The notes: generated by a model not told the origin, from the letters alone. Positions 17,836 through 27,429 are shown, numbered from the stretch's first letter. The stretch is DNA of 64,000 bases from JAKSSE01 sp045597645 (GCA_045597645.1 JAZLKM010000058.1:5252-69251); one strand, 5' to 3'. Made by a program: numbers and translations.

Positions 17836-18391
17836 TATTTTTTTCGCTTAATACATCTTTGTTCTTTACAATGCACTCAATCAGCGAGATTACTGTAAGC
17901 GCAAGTGCTGCATATATAAATATCAACTCAATAATTTTATACCATCCAAAAGGTAAATCGAGAATACAAATAATAACCATCATCATCTGTATTGTGGTCT
18001 TGACCTTTCCCCACATTGAAGCGGCAATAACCACACCCTTTTCCGCAGCTACAAGTCTAAATCCGCTGATGATAAAATCTCTAGCAATTATAATAATAAC
18101 GACCCAAGTCGGAATTATCTGAATTCCCGGAGAGCAAAGGCAAAGTAATGCAGAACATACCAAAAGCTTATCAGCAAGAGGATCCATGAATTTACCAAAG
18201 TTAGTCACAAGATTATATTTTCTTGCTATTTTTCCATCTAGAAGATCCGTAAGACTCGCGATGGCAAAAATTGCGATTGAGACGTATTTTCCCCATACCG
18301 TATCATGATAAATTGCTCCGCACAGCATGCAAATCACAAAAAACGGAATTAAAACTACTCGGAAGATTGTCAATTTATTAGGCAGATTCAT
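17828..18391 (-). CDS. pgsA: CDP-diacylglycerol-glycerol-3-phosphate phosphatidyltransferase
   Basis: A 187-residue membrane enzyme committing CDP-diacylglycerol to phosphatidylglycerol. It starts NLPNKLTIFRV and has several membrane helices. The CDP-alcohol transferase motif is D-x2-DG-x2-AR-...-G-x3-D-x3-D, seen as DLLDGKIARKYN and GKFMDPLADK. The product feeds the cardiolipin synthase encoded at 60102-61625. It overlaps rimO by 4 nt. Confidence 0.95.
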   Translation of the reverse strand: MNLPNKLTIFRVVLIPFFVICMLCGAIYHDTVWGKYVSIAIFAIASLTDLLDGKIARKYNLVTNFGKFMDPLADKLLVCSALLCLCSPGIQIIPTWVVIIIIARDFIISGFRLVAAEKGVVIAASMWGKVKTTIQMMMVIICILDLPFGWYKIIELIFIYAALALTVISLIECIVKNKDVLSEKNNG

Positions 18392-19710
18392 ATCATTTCT
18401 CCTATCAAATCATAATAGTTAGAGCCTGTAATCATAACATTTACGAAATCACCTGTCATGAGTTCTCTGTCACTACTAAAAAATACCAGACCGTCAACAT
18501 CAGGGGTATCTCTATATGTACGTCCTACATACACGTCATTATCGCTATCATAGCCTTCAACTATTACTTCAAAAATTGTCTTTTTAAGTTTTTTATTTTT
18601 TTTGAATATTATTTTTTGTTGAGCAAGCATTACGTTCTCAACACGTTGCTTTTTAATCTCTTCTGCGACTTGATTATCAAATTCTGCAGCAGGCGTACCT
18701 TCCTCTTGAGAATATGCAAAAGCACCAAGCCTATCAAAGCCTGCTTTTTTTATAAAATCTATTACCTCTCTGTGATGCTTACCAGTTTCGCCAGGGAAAC
18801 CACAAATCAAAGACGTCCTAAGGCAAATATCTGGCATTTTATCGCGAAGCTTCGCTATAACATCCAACAACTCTTTTTGTCTCGTCCTGCGGCCCATGCT
18901 TTTTAGTATATCGTCGCAGCAGTGCTGTGTAGGCATATCAAGATAATGCAGCACCTTAGGGTTGCTAGCCATTTCATCAATTAGCTCATCTGTGATTTCT
19001 TCCGGATAGCAATATAGAAGTCTAATCCATCGCAACTCTTCTATCTCAGAAAGCTTTCTAAGTAGCAAAGGTAACTTTTTTTCTTTGTATAAATCCAGAC
19101 CATACAGTGTTGTCTCTTGAGCCACAAGTATAAGTTCACTTACTCCTTGTGACACAAGATTTTTAGCTTCCTCAATCAATACTTCGATAGGGAATGATCT
19201 GTAATTACCTCTTATGCTTGGAATAGCACAATATGTACATCTCTTGTCACACCCCTCAGCTATCTTTAAATACGCAAAATGACCACCAGTAGTTACTGTT
19301 CTGGCGGTTCGTGTAGGATCACTATTATCCGGTGAGGTAACATTTTCATAAAATGAACCATCAACCACAGAATTGATAGCATCTATAATCCAGTCTTCAG
19401 ACCCAACACCAATCACAGCATCTACTTCAGGCAGTTCCTTACGAATCTCTTCCGGATATCGCTGAGCCATACATCCAGTTACTACAAGACCCTTTAAGTG
19501 AGCTGTATCTTTGTAAGACGCCATTTCAAGTATAGTGTTGATACTTTCCTCACGGGCTGATTCAATAAACCCGCAGGTGTTAACTACAATTACATCAGCT
19601 TCTTCCTCAGATAGCACGATATCATATCCATGCTTCTGCAGCTTTCCAATCATGTATTCGCTATCAACAAGATTTTTATCGCAGCCAAGTGATACAAAGA
19701 ATACGTTCAT
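18388..19710 (-). CDS. rimO: Ribosomal protein S12 methylthiotransferase
   Basis: A 440-residue radical SAM methylthiotransferase. The N-terminal MTTase domain has SLGCDKNLVDSE, NTCGFI and TGCMAQRYPEE cysteines; the radical SAM motif is CDKRCTYC; a C-terminal TRAM domain follows. The SLGCDKNLVDSEYM start separates RimO from MiaB, whose gene is elsewhere in the window. It begins 4 nt after rpoZ. Confidence 0.95.
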   Translation of the reverse strand: MNVFFVSLGCDKNLVDSEYMIGKLQKHGYDIVLSEEEADVIVVNTCGFIESAREESINTILEMASYKDTAHLKGLVVTGCMAQRYPEEIRKELPEVDAVIGVGSEDWIIDAINSVVDGSFYENVTSPDNSDPTRTARTVTTGGHFAYLKIAEGCDKRCTYCAIPSIRGNYRSFPIEVLIEEAKNLVSQGVSELILVAQETTLYGLDLYKEKKLPLLLRKLSEIEELRWIRLLYCYPEEITDELIDEMASNPKVLHYLDMPTQHCCDDILKSMGRRTRQKELLDVIAKLRDKMPDICLRTSLICGFPGETGKHHREVIDFIKKAGFDRLGAFAYSQEEGTPAAEFDNQVAEEIKKQRVENVMLAQQKIIFKKNKKLKKTIFEVIVEGYDSDNDVYVGRTYRDTPDVDGLVFFSSDRELMTGDFVNVMITGSNYYDLIGEMI

Positions 19711-19714
19711 TCAA

Positions 19715-19966
19715 TTAATCTTCCTGAAGGTTTTCCTCTTCAGTTACAATCTTAACATCGCCTCTATAGAGCTCTTCTACAGCTATTGAAAGTGGCTTAT
19801 TTGAAGGAACGGTAACATCAGTCTCAGCACCGCTAACAAGCTGACGAGCACGTTTTGCTGCAGCAATAACAATGCTGTAACGGCTGTTTACCATTGGCTC
19901 CTCACCAACTCTTTCATCACTGTTGTTTACAACGTTCATTAATTCAACGTAAGATGGATGTATCAT
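19715..19966 (-). CDS. rpoZ: RNA polymerase omega subunit
   Basis: An 83-residue omega subunit. MIHPSYVELMNVV, the SRYSIVIAAAKRARQL core helix and a KPLSIAVEELYRGDVKI tail are typical. ATG 19966 is chosen because AAGGAG lies 8 nt upstream. The frame is open for 17 more codons up to an ATG overlapping the remA stop codon; that short extension is unlike omega and sits where gmk is normally found. Confidence 0.92.
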   Translation of the reverse strand: MIHPSYVELMNVVNNSDERVGEEPMVNSRYSIVIAAAKRARQLVSGAETDVTVPSNKPLSIAVEELYRGDVKIVTEEENLQED

Positions 19967-20016
19967 AATAGTCTCCTTTCGACTCCATAATTTATTTCTA
20001 ACCGTATCTTCGGTCA

Positions 20017-20271
20017 TTAACTATCATCTTCAGACGTGTTCTTAGTCCGTCCATACAAAGTCTCCGCCGTTAGCGCAGATAAAACAACCTGCCCAGAATC
20101 TGTGATTATAAGAGACTTAGTGCGCCTTCCCTGAGTTGCATCTATTATTGTTTGATTTTCTTTGGCCTTAGCTACAAGTCTTTTTGACGGTGCCGAATCA
20201 GGTGCCAAAATAGCAACTACTTTGTCTGTGTTTATAATATTACCAAATCCTATATTTATAAACTGATTCAT
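20017..20271 (-). CDS. remA: RemA/DUF370 regulator
   Basis: An 84-residue DUF370 protein. In Bacillus subtilis RemA is a DNA-binding activator of matrix genes. FINIGFGNIINTDKVVAIL and DATQGRRTKSLIITDSGQVVLSAL match the family closely. It lies 2 nt after yicC. Its stop overlaps an ATG (TAATG) as if a coupled gene followed, but the expected gmk is missing. Confidence 0.92.
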   Translation of the reverse strand: MNQFINIGFGNIINTDKVVAILAPDSAPSKRLVAKAKENQTIIDATQGRRTKSLIITDSGQVVLSALTAETLYGRTKNTSEDDS

Positions 20272-20273
20272 AA

Positions 20274-21158
20274 TTATTCCAGATTCTGTATCTGTTCACG
20301 AATCTTCTCAATAACAGTTTTGAGATTGATTCCCATATCAGAGATCTCAATATTGCTACATTTTGATAGAATAGTATTACTCTCCCTATTCATTTCCTGA
20401 GCAATAAAGTCAAGCTTTTTACCTATGTCAGCTCCACTTTCCAAGACCTCACGCATATGAGAAATATGTGAGCCAAGTCTTACCACTTCTTCATCAACGC
20501 AAACCTTGTCAGCGTAAGCAGTAACTTCCATAGCAAAACGGGTCTCGTCAGCAGGTGCCCCAGTTTCATCCAAAAGTTCTTTAACTTTTTGCGCTAATTT
20601 AGCCTTATATTCATCAATGATTTGAGGTGATCTTGTAGCAATAAAATCAACATATCCTTTTAGCTCATCGAGCTTTCCATATAAGTCATTACGAAGATTT
20701 TCACCTTCGACTCTACGGCTTTCCTTGTAGCTATCAACTGCAGCGGAAACCGCACTCATCAGCTTATCTTTAAGCTCATCCTCATCAGTCTCATCTTCAG
20801 AAGTTTCAAAAACATCCGGGTATTTAGATAAATCAGTGATTCTGACATTATTGTCTAATCCAAAATCTTTTGACATCTCATTAAGCTTTTCCATATATTT
20901 AGCTGCGATGTCTTTATTGTATGTCAGTTTGAAGGAATCACCATGCTCTTCTTCAAGACTAACATATACATCTAACTTACCTCTTCCAATATTAGTCTTG
21001 AGATAAGATCTTATATCAGTCTCCAAAAAAGACAACTTCTTTGGTAATTTAATCGATAAGTCAAGATACCTATGATTAACTGATTTCAGTTCGACAGTTA
21101 TCTTAGTCGAATTGTCGTTATATATCCCTCGGCCGTAGCCAGTCATACTCTGAATCAT
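20274..21158 (-). CDS. yicC: YicC/YloC-family endoribonuclease
   Basis: A 294-residue protein of standard length with the N-terminal signature MIQSMTGYGRG, ELKSVNHRYLDLSIKLP, and the C-terminal KKLDFIAQEMNRESNTILSK. YicC/YloC proteins act on RNA, with endoribonuclease activity reported for the family. It is the first gene of a long operon and has a near-consensus promoter at 21194-21222. Confidence 0.95.
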   Translation of the reverse strand: MIQSMTGYGRGIYNDNSTKITVELKSVNHRYLDLSIKLPKKLSFLETDIRSYLKTNIGRGKLDVYVSLEEEHGDSFKLTYNKDIAAKYMEKLNEMSKDFGLDNNVRITDLSKYPDVFETSEDETDEDELKDKLMSAVSAAVDSYKESRRVEGENLRNDLYGKLDELKGYVDFIATRSPQIIDEYKAKLAQKVKELLDETGAPADETRFAMEVTAYADKVCVDEEVVRLGSHISHMREVLESGADIGKKLDFIAQEMNRESNTILSKCSNIEISDMGINLKTVIEKIREQIQNLE

Positions 21159-21193
21159 ACTACCCCCAATATTATAAATTCATAATTCATGTT

Positions 21194-21222
21194 ATTATAG
21201 CCAAATATAATATTGTAGTCAA
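21194..21222 (-). promoter_or_regulatory. Promoter of the yicC-remA-rpoZ operon
   Basis: Minus strand TTGACT (21222-21217), a 17-nt spacer and TATAAT (21199-21194). The leader to the yicC ATG is about 30 nt. Confidence 0.85.
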
Positions 21223-21339
21223 ATTTTACTTTCTTAGAGCTGCAATATGATTTACAATATTAAAGATTTTAGCACTAGTGTTAACCTTTATCTTTGGAGC
21301 AAGCTCTGCTCCGGTAAAAAATAGACGAGGTATTTAAAA

Positions 21340-23088
21340 ATGGCTTTTGACGGTACTATGGTTGCTGCACTTAAGCATGAGATTGCTACAAGTGTTACAG
21401 ATTGTCATATTTCCAAAATATCGCAACCTGAAAATAACGAAATAATTTTAACTATTAAGGGAAACAGCACACAAAAAAGACTTCTCATAAGCTGTAATCC
21501 TGCTCTTCCACTTGTTTATTTTACAGAAAACAATAAGCAGGCTCCACTTGTAGCGCCTAATTTTTGCATGCTGTTAAGAAAGCATATTGCTAATGGAAGA
21601 ATAATTAATGTATCACAGCCTAGTTTAGAGCGAATTCTAATATTTGAGATTGAACACAGAAATGAACTTGGTGACTTATGCCATAAAAAATTGATTGCAG
21701 AGTTAATGGGCAAATATAGCAATCTCATTTTCACCGATGATAACGATAATATCATAGATGCGCTAAGGCGTGTCCCTTCCTCTGTGAGCTCTCTTCGTGA
21801 AGTCCTTCCTGGAAGAAAGTATTTCATTCCTGAGGAGCTTGTAAAGCAGGATCCATTTAAAGATGAAGATGATCAAGTTCTTACTCAGATATTTTCAAAG
21901 CCTACGTCTGTTGCCAAAAGCCTGGTAATGGCTTTTTCAGGTATTTCAATGACCGCTGCCAACGAAATCGCTTACAGAGCTGGCCTTGATGGAGATTATG
22001 CCACTGCAAGCTTATCTGAGGATCATAAGAAACAATTAATTGCAAAATTTAAAGAATATATGCAGGACGTTAATCTCAATAAGTTTGAGCCAATAATGTA
22101 TCTTAATAAAAATACAAATGTTCCTGTAGATTTCTCCGCTGTTCCACTGTCAATGCTAAGTGATTTAGAATGTCAATCTTTTTCTACCATTTCTGAAATG
22201 CTTGAAACATTTTATCGCGAAAAAAATGTGGCTACTAACATTAGGCAAAAATCAACAGATATACGTAAGCTTGTGTCTAATAACATAGAGCGTACCGCCA
22301 GAAAGCTTGACATACAACGCAAGCAGTTAAAGGACACTGAAAAGATGGATAAGTGGAAATTGTACGGAGAACTTTTGCTCACTTATCAGCGTGACGTAAT
22401 ACCAGGTGCAACTAGCCATACTTGCCTCGACTATTATTCTGGGAAGGAGGTAACCATAACCTTAGACCCAACCTTAACAGCTCTAGAAAACTCAAATGCT
22501 TATTTTGAAAAATATAACAAATTAAAAAGAACCAGACAGGCCACCGAAGAGCTTGTTACTACTAGCGAGAGTGAGCTTGAACATTTGGAAAGTATAGAGA
22601 TATCTCTCGCATATGCTCAAAGCGAGGATGATTTAGCCGGAATAAAGCAGGAATTGATGGATGCAGGTTATGTGAAAAAACACCAGACCAAAGGCAAAGG
22701 TAAAATACCAAAGGGTAAGCCGCTTCATTTTATTTCATCAGACGGCTTTGATATTTACGTTGGAAAAAATAATCTTCAAAATGATGAATTAACTTTTAAT
22801 GTTGCTAATGGCGGCGATTGGTGGTTCCATGCAAAAAAAATGCCAGGAAGCCATGTAATAGTCAAAACAAACGGTCAAGAATTGCCAGATTCAACTTTTG
22901 AAGAAGCCGGAAGGCTTGCCGCACATTTTTCAAAAGGTTCTGATGGCGAAAAGGTAGAGATAGATTATGTCAAAAGAAAAGAAGTTAAAAAGCCAGGAAA
23001 AAATGTTCCCGGCTTTGTAATATATCATACAAATTATTCAATGATTAGCTCCACTGATATTACTGGAATTAAAGAAATTAATGACTAA
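21340..23088 (+). CDS. rqcH: RqcH (NFACT family), ribosome quality control factor
   Basis: A 582-residue NFACT protein (also annotated as fibronectin-binding). In Firmicutes RqcH binds stalled 50S subunits and adds C-terminal alanine tails to stuck peptides. The N-terminal NFACT-N part starts AFDGTMVAALKHE; a coiled coil lies at about 310-440; the C-terminal NFACT-R domain has DIYVGKNNLQND and WWFHAKKMPGSHVIVK. It is on the plus strand, divergent from yicC and convergent to recG. GAGG lies 9 nt before the ATG. A GGAGC/GCTCC hairpin at about 21297-21313 lies in its leader. Confidence 0.93.
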   Translation: MAFDGTMVAALKHEIATSVTDCHISKISQPENNEIILTIKGNSTQKRLLISCNPALPLVYFTENNKQAPLVAPNFCMLLRKHIANGRIINVSQPSLERILIFEIEHRNELGDLCHKKLIAELMGKYSNLIFTDDNDNIIDALRRVPSSVSSLREVLPGRKYFIPEELVKQDPFKDEDDQVLTQIFSKPTSVAKSLVMAFSGISMTAANEIAYRAGLDGDYATASLSEDHKKQLIAKFKEYMQDVNLNKFEPIMYLNKNTNVPVDFSAVPLSMLSDLECQSFSTISEMLETFYREKNVATNIRQKSTDIRKLVSNNIERTARKLDIQRKQLKDTEKMDKWKLYGELLLTYQRDVIPGATSHTCLDYYSGKEVTITLDPTLTALENSNAYFEKYNKLKRTRQATEELVTTSESELEHLESIEISLAYAQSEDDLAGIKQELMDAGYVKKHQTKGKGKIPKGKPLHFISSDGFDIYVGKNNLQNDELTFNVANGGDWWFHAKKMPGSHVIVKTNGQELPDSTFEEAGRLAAHFSKGSDGEKVEIDYVKRKEVKKPGKNVPGFVIYHTNYSMISSTDITGIKEIND

Positions 23089-23100
23089 TGAAGCTAATGA

Positions 23101-23274
23101 TTAAACAAATTTATTCTGTTTTTCATCATAAACATAATTAATGGATTGGAGCTTGGCGGCAAGCTCCTCTTTGTTTATGTCAAGGCTGCTGCATAATTCA
23201 TCTAGACTAGGATAAGTATCCCTCAACTTCATATTAATAAAGCTTAGTAGCATAGCGGGGTCATTCGGTATCAT
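23101..23274 (-). CDS. DUF4250 small protein
   Basis: A 57-residue ORF starting MIPNDPAMLLSFINMKLRD and ending YVYDEKQNKFV, which I recognise as the DUF4250 family of small Firmicutes proteins; function unknown. It begins by ATGA overlap with the recG stop, so it is probably translated from the recG message. It converges on rqcH with only 12 nt between the two stop codons. A palindrome inside it (23148-23167) looks like the rqcH terminator. Confidence 0.82.
   Translation of the reverse strand: MIPNDPAMLLSFINMKLRDTYPSLDELCSSLDINKEELAAKLQSINYVYDEKQNKFV
23148..23176 (+). terminator. Probable rqcH terminator inside the DUF4250 gene
   Basis: Plus strand GGAGCTTG-GCGG-CAAGCTCC is a perfect 8-bp stem with a 4-nt loop, followed by the T-rich TCTTTGTTT. 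It lies 60 nt past the rqcH stop and within the codons of the convergent small gene. Confidence 0.65.
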
Positions 23275-25337
23275 AATAGTAATTTCTCTCTTTCTGCTAA
23301 TGTTGCCAAATATTCACTTATTATAGTGTTCTCTTCATTCTCAAGGTACGGATCTACTGACAGTATATTTACCACTTCATCTCTTGCCACCTCGAGCACT
23401 GAAGCATCTTGATATATATCTCCAAGCTTAAAGGCCATCTCTCCGCTTTGTCTTATACCAAAGAAATCTCCGGGGCCTCTCATTTTCAAGTCTGACGATG
23501 CTACAAAAAATCCATCATTACTTTTTGTAAGTATAGATAGACGTTCCTTTGTCTTTTCGTCCTTAAGTTCGTCCACAAATATACAGTAACTTTGGTCCGA
23601 ACCTCTTCCAACTCGTCCCCTCAACTGATGTAGGGCTGCAAGTCCAAATCTTCCTGCGTTTTCAATCAGAATGACTGTAGCATTAGGTACATTAACCCCC
23701 ACCTCAACGACAGTTGTTGAAACTAAAATATCAATTAATCCTTCTGCAAAATTGGTCATTACCTCATTTTTATCCGCAGCAGACATTCTTCCATGAAGCG
23801 TACTTATTGAATATTTATCGCCAAAAATCGTCCTTAACTTCTCGGTATAATCAATTACATTCTCACCCTCAAGAGATTCGCTCTCTTCAACAAAAGGACA
23901 GATAACATAAGCCTGATGTCCTTTATCAACTTCCGCGGATATTCCCCTATATGCTTTGTCTCTGTCAGAGGAAGGTATTAGAGCATTTTTTATAGGCAAT
24001 CTTTTAGCTGGTACCTCATCTATCACGCACACATCCATATCACCGTATAATATCATTGCAAGCGTTCTCGGTATGGGAGTTGCACTCATAACAAGAATAT
24101 GCGTACTCTCGCCTTTCAATGCAAGTGCTTCTCTTTGTGCTACTCCAAATCTATGTTGCTCATCGGTAATCACCAGACCTAATTTGTTGTATTCAACAGT
24201 TTTCCAGAATATAGCATGGGTTCCGATTATAAATGCACCTTGAGTTGAAGCGATTCTCTCATTGGCTAGTTTATGCTCTTTGGCTGTCAATGAACCAACT
24301 AGCAAGATTATAGGAATATCGAGTCCCAATAGTTTATTCATAGCAGTGAAGCTCTCATAATGCTGTCTCGCCAACACTTCTGTCGGAGCCATGATTGCAG
24401 ATTGATAGCCATTCAAATGCATATCAAGCATTGCAAAATAAGCTACAGCTGTTTTTCCGGAACCTACATCGCCTTGAATTAAGTGTTGAGACACATACTC
24501 ACGCCTAAAATCATCTGTAATTTTTTTTATGGTTCGTCTTTGTGCGCCAGTAAGCTCATAAGGAAGCTTGCTGTAGTAAGATTCAACATTACTTAATGAC
24601 ATTACACAATTGTTTTCTGGTCTTACAGTTGTTTTTGATAACTGAAGTCTAATTATAAACCAGAAAAATTCATCAAAGACAAAATGGTTTCGGCCAGCTG
24701 CCAATGCATCAATACTTTTGGGAAAATGCATAATCTCATAATAATGTTTAAGCTCATTGGCAAGCTTATTTTTTGATAATACCTTAAGTTTTGGATCTAA
24801 TGTGGGTGGAAAGTCAAAGTCATCTTGAATATCGTTCAAAATAGCTTTCACCGTCTTGCTTATCATATTGTTTGATAAACCAGATGTAAGTGAATATACT
24901 GGCTGAAGGCTTTTCCGAAGTTGCTTATAGTCTTCTAACGCAAACACTCTGGGTTGCTCCATCTTAACAACTTCATTTTCAATCGAAGTCCGCCCATACA
25001 GAATAATCGGCACATTAGGACGAATCTGTTTGGCAATATAAGGGCTTCTAAACCATATTGCGGAAAAAAGGACACCATTTACTCGCTCATTAAGAGTGGT
25101 TACTGACATTCTACGACCGTTTTTAGTTATCGGCGATTTGCGAGGAGTAATCATAACCGCGAAAACACCATCACTATGAATGTCCTGTACCAAAGAAAGC
25201 TGAGGATATTTTAAATATTCCCGCGGAAAAAAACAGAGTATATCACCAATGGTGTATACTCCGATTTTTGCAAATAAATCCGATGTCTTTGCGCCTATTC
25301 CTTTGCGTGTAGAAAGTAAGTCAGTATACTTCATCAT
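23271..25337 (-). CDS. recG: ATP-dependent DNA helicase RecG
   Basis: A 688-residue helicase that reverses stalled replication forks. An N-terminal wedge/OB domain (about 1-240) is followed by two helicase domains with GDVGSGKTAVAYFAML, TDEQHRFGVAQR, MSATPIPRTLA and QLRGRVGRG. ATG 25337 gives an ATGA overlap with the upstream kinase gene; the frame opens four codons earlier. The order asp23-fakA-recG is the standard Firmicutes arrangement. Confidence 0.95.
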   Translation of the reverse strand: MMKYTDLLSTRKGIGAKTSDLFAKIGVYTIGDILCFFPREYLKYPQLSLVQDIHSDGVFAVMITPRKSPITKNGRRMSVTTLNERVNGVLFSAIWFRSPYIAKQIRPNVPIILYGRTSIENEVVKMEQPRVFALEDYKQLRKSLQPVYSLTSGLSNNMISKTVKAILNDIQDDFDFPPTLDPKLKVLSKNKLANELKHYYEIMHFPKSIDALAAGRNHFVFDEFFWFIIRLQLSKTTVRPENNCVMSLSNVESYYSKLPYELTGAQRRTIKKITDDFRREYVSQHLIQGDVGSGKTAVAYFAMLDMHLNGYQSAIMAPTEVLARQHYESFTAMNKLLGLDIPIILLVGSLTAKEHKLANERIASTQGAFIIGTHAIFWKTVEYNKLGLVITDEQHRFGVAQREALALKGESTHILVMSATPIPRTLAMILYGDMDVCVIDEVPAKRLPIKNALIPSSDRDKAYRGISAEVDKGHQAYVICPFVEESESLEGENVIDYTEKLRTIFGDKYSISTLHGRMSAADKNEVMTNFAEGLIDILVSTTVVEVGVNVPNATVILIENAGRFGLAALHQLRGRVGRGSDQSYCIFVDELKDEKTKERLSILTKSNDGFFVASSDLKMRGPGDFFGIRQSGEMAFKLGDIYQDASVLEVARDEVVNILSVDPYLENEENTIISEYLATLAEREKLLL

Positions 25338-26953
25338 TCTACTGAGCAAACATAATAGTAAACAGGCTGTCCGCCATTCTGAAGTTCTACTTCAAGATCC
25401 GGATACTGTTTTTCAATCTTCGCAGCAAGCTTCTCAGCATCCTTTTCCTTAATTTCTTCACCGTAGTAAATGCTGATAATTGCAGAATCTTCATCAACAA
25501 GTTGATCTATAAGGTCCATAAAGCAGCTTTCCATCTTCTTATCAACTGAAAGAATTCCGGCATCTGCTATACCCATGTAATCACCTTCGTGGATAACTTT
25601 GTCATCGATTTCAGTGTCTCTAACCGCATAGGTTACCTGACCAGTCTTTACAGTTGAAAGACTTTCAGTCATACGCTCAGTGTTCTCTTCCACAGAACTA
25701 TCCGGAATATAATTTACAAGAGCGGTAATACCCTGAGGTATAGTCTTGGTAGGTATAACCACAACATTTACATTTTCTGCAATTGAAGCAGCCTGATTAG
25801 CAGCAAGAATAATATTCTTGTTGTTCGGAAGTACAAATACCGTCTTGGCATTTACTTTGTAAATTGCATTAAGAACATCCTCAGTTGAAGGGTTCATAGT
25901 CTGACCGCCCTCAATAAGACAATCAACACCAAGCTCTGTAAATATCTCTCCAAGTCCAGCACCAATAGATACAGATACAAAGCCCATTTCCTTTGCTGGC
26001 TCAGCAGGTTTTTGAGGCTCCTGGCTTGCTACAGCCTTAGTCTCTTCCTTAGCTTTCTTTTCGTCTAATTTTAAATTAGTGATTGATACGTTCTTAACTG
26101 AGCCAAAGTTAATAGCCTGCTGAAGCGCAAGACCAGGATCGTTAGTCTTAAGCTCAGTCTTAATCTTCAAATCATCAGTAATGACAAGTACTGAATCACC
26201 TATGCTGTTAAGGTAATCTTTGTAATTAGTAGCTTCTTTTTCAGAAAGAGGACGCTCTATCAACAGAACAAAAGATGTCTCATAGTCATACAGATTCTGC
26301 GGCTCCTGCTCTACAGTCTCGTCGTCATACTGAGGCTCTCTTCCATAGAATGCATCCTGAGCACCTTTAAGAATCTCTACAAGACCCTGACCACCAGAAT
26401 CAACAACACCTGCCTGCTTAAGAACAGGAAGCAAATCCGGGGTCTTATCGAGTACTCGCTCTGCTTCTCTTACTATTTCGTCAATAAACTCTCCCATATT
26501 GTCAGTATTAGCTGCAAGCTCCAATGCCTTATCAGCTATACCCTTAGCAACAGTGAGAATTGTTCCTTCCTTTGGCTTCATAACAGCCTTATATGCTGAC
26601 TCTACAGCTTTCTGGCAAGCCTCAGATATAATGATGGTATCAAGCTCATCATAAGTCTTAACTACCTTAGTAAATCCTCTAAAAAGCTGTGAAAGGATAA
26701 CTCCTGAGTTACCTCTTGCACCTCTAAGAGATCCCGAAGAAATAGCCTTGCAGATTGACTCCATATTTGGAACCTCTACCGCCTTAACTTCGTTTGCTGC
26801 AGACTGAATAGTCATGCACATATTTGTTCCAGTATCACCGTCCGGCACCGGAAAAACATTAAGCTCATTAATCCACTCTTTTTTGCTCTCTAGATTTCTT
26901 GCTCCAGCCAGGAACATGCGGGCAAGAAGTTCTGATGAAATAGTGTTTTGCAC
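25334..26953 (-). CDS. fakA: DAK2-domain fatty acid kinase-like protein (FakA/YloV)
   Basis: A 539-residue protein. The N-terminal DAK2 (DhaL-like) kinase domain has NVFPVPDGDTGTNMCMT, SLRGARGNSGVILSQ and DSGGQGL; a DegV-interacting middle and C-terminal domain follows. Homologues phosphorylate fatty acids bound by FakB. The start is most likely GTG at 26953: AGAAGGAG lies 7 nt before it, whereas the upstream in-frame ATG at 26974 would place that ribosome binding site inside the gene. It starts 14 nt after asp23. Confidence 0.9.
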   Translation of the reverse strand: MQNTISSELLARMFLAGARNLESKKEWINELNVFPVPDGDTGTNMCMTIQSAANEVKAVEVPNMESICKAISSGSLRGARGNSGVILSQLFRGFTKVVKTYDELDTIIISEACQKAVESAYKAVMKPKEGTILTVAKGIADKALELAANTDNMGEFIDEIVREAERVLDKTPDLLPVLKQAGVVDSGGQGLVEILKGAQDAFYGREPQYDDETVEQEPQNLYDYETSFVLLIERPLSEKEATNYKDYLNSIGDSVLVITDDLKIKTELKTNDPGLALQQAINFGSVKNVSITNLKLDEKKAKEETKAVASQEPQKPAEPAKEMGFVSVSIGAGLGEIFTELGVDCLIEGGQTMNPSTEDVLNAIYKVNAKTVFVLPNNKNIILAANQAASIAENVNVVVIPTKTIPQGITALVNYIPDSSVEENTERMTESLSTVKTGQVTYAVRDTEIDDKVIHEGDYMGIADAGILSVDKKMESCFMDLIDQLVDEDSAIISIYYGEEIKEKDAEKLAAKIEKQYPDLEVELQNGGQPVYYYVCSVE

Positions 26954-26966
26954 TTTTTTACTCCTT

Positions 26967-27326
26967 CTAATCAATTACACGAACACCTTCAACAAATATG
27001 TTGATGTTCGATACTTCCAAGCCTGTAAATGCTGTTACCTTATATTTTACAGTGTCAATCAGATTTTCTGATACAGTCTGAATATTAACACCGTAAGAAA
27101 TAATCAGATGGAAATCAATTGAAATCTTACCATCATCACTAACAGTTACTGTAATACCGTGATTAAGATAATCCTTCTTCAGAAGTTTAACAATACCGTC
27201 CTTAATATTTACTGTAGCCATGCCAACAATACCAACACACTCTACAGCAACTGAGCCTGCATAAGTTGCTATTACATCATTAGAAATGTAAATAGATCCA
27301 TGCTCGTTAGATACTTTTCCTTTCAT
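26967..27326 (-). CDS. Asp23/Gls24-family protein (YloU)
   Basis: A 119-residue protein of the alkaline-shock Asp23 family, which are small cytosolic or membrane-associated envelope stress proteins. SNEHGSIYISNDVIATYAGSVA, VECVGIVGMA and VNIFVEGVRV-type segments are typical. A strong AAAGGAGG lies upstream, with a promoter at 27364-27391. It is divergent from rpmB, as in Bacillus. Confidence 0.92.
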   Translation of the reverse strand: MKGKVSNEHGSIYISNDVIATYAGSVAVECVGIVGMATVNIKDGIVKLLKKDYLNHGITVTVSDDGKISIDFHLIISYGVNIQTVSENLIDTVKYKVTAFTGLEVSNINIFVEGVRVID

Positions 27327-27363
27327 TGGATCCTCCTTTCGGCTGTTAGCCCAATTATGGTCT

Positions 27364-27391
27364 ATTATATTAGTTTTAAAAAAAATTACAA
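27364..27391 (-). promoter_or_regulatory. Promoter of asp23-fakA-recG
   Basis: Minus strand TTGTAA (27391-27386), 16-nt spacer including an eight-T run, TATAAT (27369-27364). Confidence 0.65.
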
Positions 27392-27429
27392 CTCTAAATC
27401 CAAAACCCGCTATTTTACGAAAAAAATCC

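Noticed and set aside
21290..21315. GGAGC/GCTCC hairpin before rqcH as a terminator
   Set aside because: Followed on the plus strand by GGTAAAAAA rather than T; on the minus strand it has a T-run but lies upstream of the yicC promoter with no gene to end.
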